In this document: positions 29,895 to 32,412 of the stretch, in pieces
How positions within the stretch are numbered: the first letter of the stretch is position 1
Layout: every line of letters starts with the position of its first letter
Origin: Aquiluna sp.
GTDB lineage: Bacteria > Actinomycetota > Actinomycetes > Actinomycetales > Microbacteriaceae
Assembly (NCBI GenBank): GCA_017854485.1
Contig: JAFMHN010000013.1
Span: forward strand, 1-32,412
DNA length: 32,412 nucleotides
Direction: 5' to 3'
The notes under the pieces: model-generated
Databases searched by the model: none
Told to the model about the DNA's origin: nothing
What the model saw: only the letters and a program-made list of their open reading frames with translations
Made by a program: the position numbers and the translations under genes

Positions 29895-30931
29895 CTGTTT
29901 CTAACCCCGCTCCACTTTCAACCCTCACCACCATGCAGGTCGGTGGAGTCCCAGAACGCATCATTACCTGCACCAACACCGAGATTCTTTACAGCACGAT
30001 GGCTGAGCTCTGGGACGCTGAGGACAAGCACCAGGTGCTGGCCGGCGGCAGTAACACTGTTTTTGCAGATGACATGAGCAACTGGACAATTGTGCTGGTT
30101 GCCAACCGCGGGATTGAGATTGTCGCTGAGGACTCCGAGTCGGTTACGGTCCAGGTCCAGGCCGGGCACTCATGGGATGAGTTTGTGGCATGGGCTGTGG
30201 AAAATGACTACGCCGGCATCGAAGCCATGAGTGGCATCCCCGGCAGCGTCGGGGCAACTCCGGTTCAGAACGTTGGTGGCTACGGCCAAGAGGTTTCACA
30301 GGTAATCACCCAAGTTGAATTTCTCGATCGGGAAACAGGGGAACTGGCAATCAAGCCAGCTTCCTTTTTTGAATTTTCGTATCGCGACAGCGCTCTAAAG
30401 CACGGCTTGTTGGGAATCATCGGTTGGGTTGAGTTTCGACTTCTGAAACTTGATGGGCTGAGTGTTCCAATGGCGTCGGGGCAAATCACCGAACATGTTG
30501 GAGCAGCTTATGGCTCGCAACTGCCGCTGAGTCAGGTCAGGGGGACCGTTCTTGAGCTAAGGAGCTCAAAGGGAATGGTTGTGAAAGCCGATGACCCTGA
30601 CAGCGTTAGCTGCGGAAGTTTTTTCACAAACCCGGTCGTGAGCTATTCCAAGAGCCTGGAGTTTCCCGAAGAGATGCAGCGCTGGTCGATGCCGGACGAG
30701 GATCAGGTAAAGCTCTCTGCAGGTTGGCTGATCGAAAATGCCGGCATCCCAAAGGGCTATGGGCTACCCGGGTCAAAGGCTGCAATCTCCAATAAGCATG
30801 CGCTTGCCATTACAAACCGTGGTGGTGCCAGCAGTCAAGAAGTACTGGAATTAGCAAGGCTGATTCAAGAACGTGTTGCAGCCAGGTGGGGAATCAATCT
30901 CATTCCAGAGCCAAACCTGATTGGTTTTTAG
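29879..30931 (+). CDS. murB: UDP-N-acetylenolpyruvoylglucosamine reductase
   Basis: 350 residues, FAD enzyme that reduces UDP-GlcNAc-enolpyruvate to UDP-MurNAc for peptidoglycan. Motifs: LTTMQVGG near the N-terminus, FAD loop AGGSN (55-59), [18 protein letters not shown] (119-136), SYRDS (167-171), catalytic S247 in SCGSFFTNP and E344 in EPNLIGF. The GTG at 29879 overlaps hadB by 16 bases. A TTG at 29891, overlapping the hadB stop by 4 bases, is an equally plausible start and would remove four residues. The 3' end overlaps the convergent aminotransferase stop by 4 bases. Confidence 0.94.
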   Translation: MGSALTVSNPAPLSTLTTMQVGGVPERIITCTNTEILYSTMAELWDAEDKHQVLAGGSNTVFADDMSNWTIVLVANRGIEIVAEDSESVTVQVQAGHSWDEFVAWAVENDYAGIEAMSGIPGSVGATPVQNVGGYGQEVSQVITQVEFLDRETGELAIKPASFFEFSYRDSALKHGLLGIIGWVEFRLLKLDGLSVPMASGQITEHVGAAYGSQLPLSQVRGTVLELRSSKGMVVKADDPDSVSCGSFFTNPVVSYSKSLEFPEEMQRWSMPDEDQVKLSAGWLIENAGIPKGYGLPGSKAAISNKHALAITNRGGASSQEVLELARLIQERVAARWGINLIPEPNLIGF

Positions 30932-32127
30932 CCGAATAGTTTTTGCAGTCGCTGGATACCCTCTAGCAACTGGTCGTCTCCAAGCGCATAGCTAAGTCTC
31001 AGATAGCCGCTTGGGCCAAAGGCCTCACCCGGAACCATCGCAACCTCAACCTCGTCAAGGATCAAATCCGCCAGCTCCAATGAGCTGTTGATTTGCTTGC
31101 CGGCCCAGGTCTTACCAAGCAGTCCACCAACATCCGGGTAGACATAGAAGGCGCCCTGTGGGTTGGGGGTGTGGATGCCAGAAATCTTGTTCAGTTCGGA
31201 AACCGCCAACTTTCGACGGCGATCGAAAGCTTCGAGCATCTTCTTGACTGGCTCTTGATCCCCAGTCAAAGCTTCAATCGCAGCGCGCTGTGAAATGTTA
31301 GAAACGTTTGAAGTTAGATGAGACTGCAGGTTTCCTGCAGCCTTAGCTGCATCATCCGGCGCAATCATCCAGCCCAGACGCCAACCGGTCATCGCATAGC
31401 TCTTGGCGACACCGTTGACCATGATTGTGCGGTCTTGAATCTCGGGCACTAACTCGGTTATTGAGTAGGCCTTGACTCCCTCATAGACCAGGTTCTGGTA
31501 AATCTCATCGGTTACCACCCAGAGGTTTGGTTTGCTAGCAACCCAGTTTCCAATCGCGGTCAACTCCTCTCTCGAGTAAACGGCGCCGGTCGGGTTGGAC
31601 GGTGAGCAGATCAAGAGTGCTTTGGTCTTCGGTGTGTAGTGGGCTTCTAGCTGCTCAACGGTGACCTTGTATCCCTGGTCAGATCCTGCAAAAACATCCA
31701 CCTGAACTCCGCCGGCAAGTTTGATTGCCTCCGGGTAAGTAGTCCAATAGGGAGCTGGAACCAGCACCTCGTCGCCATCATCGATGATGACCTGGAACGC
31801 TTGATAAACGGCTTGCTTGCCGCCGTTAGTCACTATCACCTGACTTGGTTTTACCTCTGTTCCGCTGTCTTGAAGCGTCTTTGCAACAATCGCTTCCTTC
31901 ATCTCGGGCAGTCCAGCCGCGGGTGTGTAGCGATGGTTCTTCGGGTCCATGACGGCCTTGGCTGCGGCCTCAACGATGTTTTCAGGTGTCGGAAAGTCTG
32001 GTTCACCGGCAGCATATGAGATCACGGGGCGCCCCTGAGCAATCAGGGCTTTGGCTTTGCTGTCAACCTTGAGAGTCGCGGATTCGGCGATGGCACTGAT
32101 GCGCTTTGAGATTCTATGTTCAGACAT
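30928..32127 (-). CDS. aspC: Pyridoxal-phosphate aminotransferase, class I (aspartate aminotransferase type)
   Basis: 399 residues, fold-type I. The PLP lysine is K242 in [15 protein letters not shown]. Other cofactor contacts are N178 (SPSNPTG) and D207 ([12 protein letters not shown]), and the substrate-carboxylate arginine is in YLRLSYA near the C-terminus. The sequence is closest in character to the Thermus/Bacillus group Ib aspartate aminotransferases, which may also use prephenate or aromatic acids; substrate range is not decidable here. The ATG has TATTCT exactly 6 bases upstream and no Shine-Dalgarno. Confidence 0.9.
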   Translation of the reverse strand: MSEHRISKRISAIAESATLKVDSKAKALIAQGRPVISYAAGEPDFPTPENIVEAAAKAVMDPKNHRYTPAAGLPEMKEAIVAKTLQDSGTEVKPSQVIVTNGGKQAVYQAFQVIIDDGDEVLVPAPYWTTYPEAIKLAGGVQVDVFAGSDQGYKVTVEQLEAHYTPKTKALLICSPSNPTGAVYSREELTAIGNWVASKPNLWVVTDEIYQNLVYEGVKAYSITELVPEIQDRTIMVNGVAKSYAMTGWRLGWMIAPDDAAKAAGNLQSHLTSNVSNISQRAAIEALTGDQEPVKKMLEAFDRRRKLAVSELNKISGIHTPNPQGAFYVYPDVGGLLGKTWAGKQINSSLELADLILDEVEVAMVPGEAFGPSGYLRLSYALGDDQLLEGIQRLQKLFG

Positions 32128-32139
32128 GTATTTAGAATA
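32128..32139 (-). promoter_or_regulatory. Aminotransferase gene leaderless -10 element
   Basis: TATTCT on the minus strand (32139-32134), then AAATAC and the ATG. The -35 region is poor. Confidence 0.5.
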
Positions 32140-32174
32140 GTTGGGGAAGCTGGAGTTTTGGCGCGGATTACCCG

Positions 32175-32203
32175 TTGCGAAGCACCAAATAACCCCCTAG
32201 TAT
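32175..32203 (+). promoter_or_regulatory. Candidate promoter upstream of tRNA-Trp
   Basis: TTGCGA (32175-32180), 17 bases, TAGTAT (32198-32203). It would leave about 128 bases of leader before tRNA-Trp. This 210-base gap is the longest in the window and holds no other supported feature. Confidence 0.5.
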
Positions 32204-32337
32204 TACTTAGGTTGACATCTGCCGAAAACTAATCTGGCGAAACTCACTTAAATAGATTCAATCTAGAAGTGTGTCTTTTCCAGGTGGCACTTGAAACCAA
32301 GCCTCGTGCTAAGTAACGGTTGATGGCGATGTCACAT

Positions 32338-32410
32338 AGGGCGGTGGCTCAATTGGTAGAGCAGCGGTCTCCAAAACCGCAGGTTGCAGGTTCGAGTCCT
32401 GTCCGCCCTG
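32338..32410 (+). tRNA. tRNA-Trp (anticodon CCA)
   Basis: Acceptor AGGGCGG pairs perfectly with CCGCCCT. Anticodon stem GCGGT/ACCGC encloses CTCCAAA, with anticodon CCA at 32371-32373. T arm GCAGGTTCGAGTCCTGT. Discriminator G, 3' CCA not encoded. In actinobacteria this gene commonly precedes secE-nusG, which would begin just past the window. Confidence 0.95.
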
Positions 32411-32412
32411 CG

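Noticed and set aside
32212-32217. Perfect TTGACA upstream of tRNA-Trp
   Set aside because: No acceptable -10 lies 15-19 bases downstream; TTGCGA-17-TAGTAT just upstream is a better promoter.

Overview
The window looks like ordinary core chromosome of a small-genome actinobacterium. The gene order matches the cytochrome c biogenesis, menaquinone and hadAB/trpT blocks of Actinobacteria. An archaeal-type AspRS, DUF4229 and PLDc_N proteins, and a tRNA-Trp of the kind that usually precedes secE point to Microbacteriaceae. Moderate GC (about half by eye), very short intergenic spaces and several overlapping convergent stops suggest a streamlined, possibly freshwater lineage such as the Rhodoluna/Aquiluna group. 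That placement is inference, not a search result.

Layout. 1-1015: 5' part of an aspartyl-tRNA synthetase gene (minus strand, cut by the window edge). 1083-5389: histidine phosphatase, TlpA/ResA thioredoxin lipoprotein, CcdA, ResB and CcsB, a tightly coupled System II cytochrome c maturation operon. 5384-14646: menaquinone block with menC, menB, menE, menA, a DUF4229 protein, a PLDc_N protein, menD, menF, an unknown 105-residue membrane protein, menG and a polyprenyl diphosphate synthase. 14656-18854: FprA-type ferredoxin-NADP reductase, an MFS permease, manA and yajQ. 18868-28824: LacI-family regulator, tRNA-Tyr with a strong terminator, an MMPL transporter, two tandem GH13 alpha-glucosidases, a maltose-type binding lipoprotein and a neopullulanase-like GH13 enzyme. 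28856-32410: tRNA-Thr, tRNA-Met, two MaoC-fold HadA/HadB-like proteins, murB, a class I aminotransferase and tRNA-Trp.

How the genes fit together. The first two blocks build the respiratory chain: CcdA/ResA/ResB/CcsB mature cytochromes c, and the men genes plus the prenyl synthase make menaquinone. The menaquinone route is incomplete here: menH and a DHNA-CoA thioesterase are not seen. The sugar block would import and hydrolyse alpha-glucans. It contains a LacI regulator and two similar operator-like sites, one in the glucosidase promoter and one over the lacI promoter, but no ABC permease genes.

The most notable pattern is regulatory. Fourteen genes carry a TAnnnT hexamer ending 6 or 7 bases before the start codon and no well-placed Shine-Dalgarno, the signature of leaderless transcription. 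Almost every other start has a visible Shine-Dalgarno or overlaps/abuts an upstream gene. Several of these promoters are extremely compact: menB and menC share one symmetric -10, three -10 boxes begin on the stop codon of the upstream gene, and DUF4229/PLDc_N have mutually overlapping divergent promoters. I found no mobile element, phage, CRISPR array, toxin-antitoxin pair or recognisable new defence or biosynthetic system. No stretch longer than 300 bases lacks a gene; the longest gap is 32128-32337.
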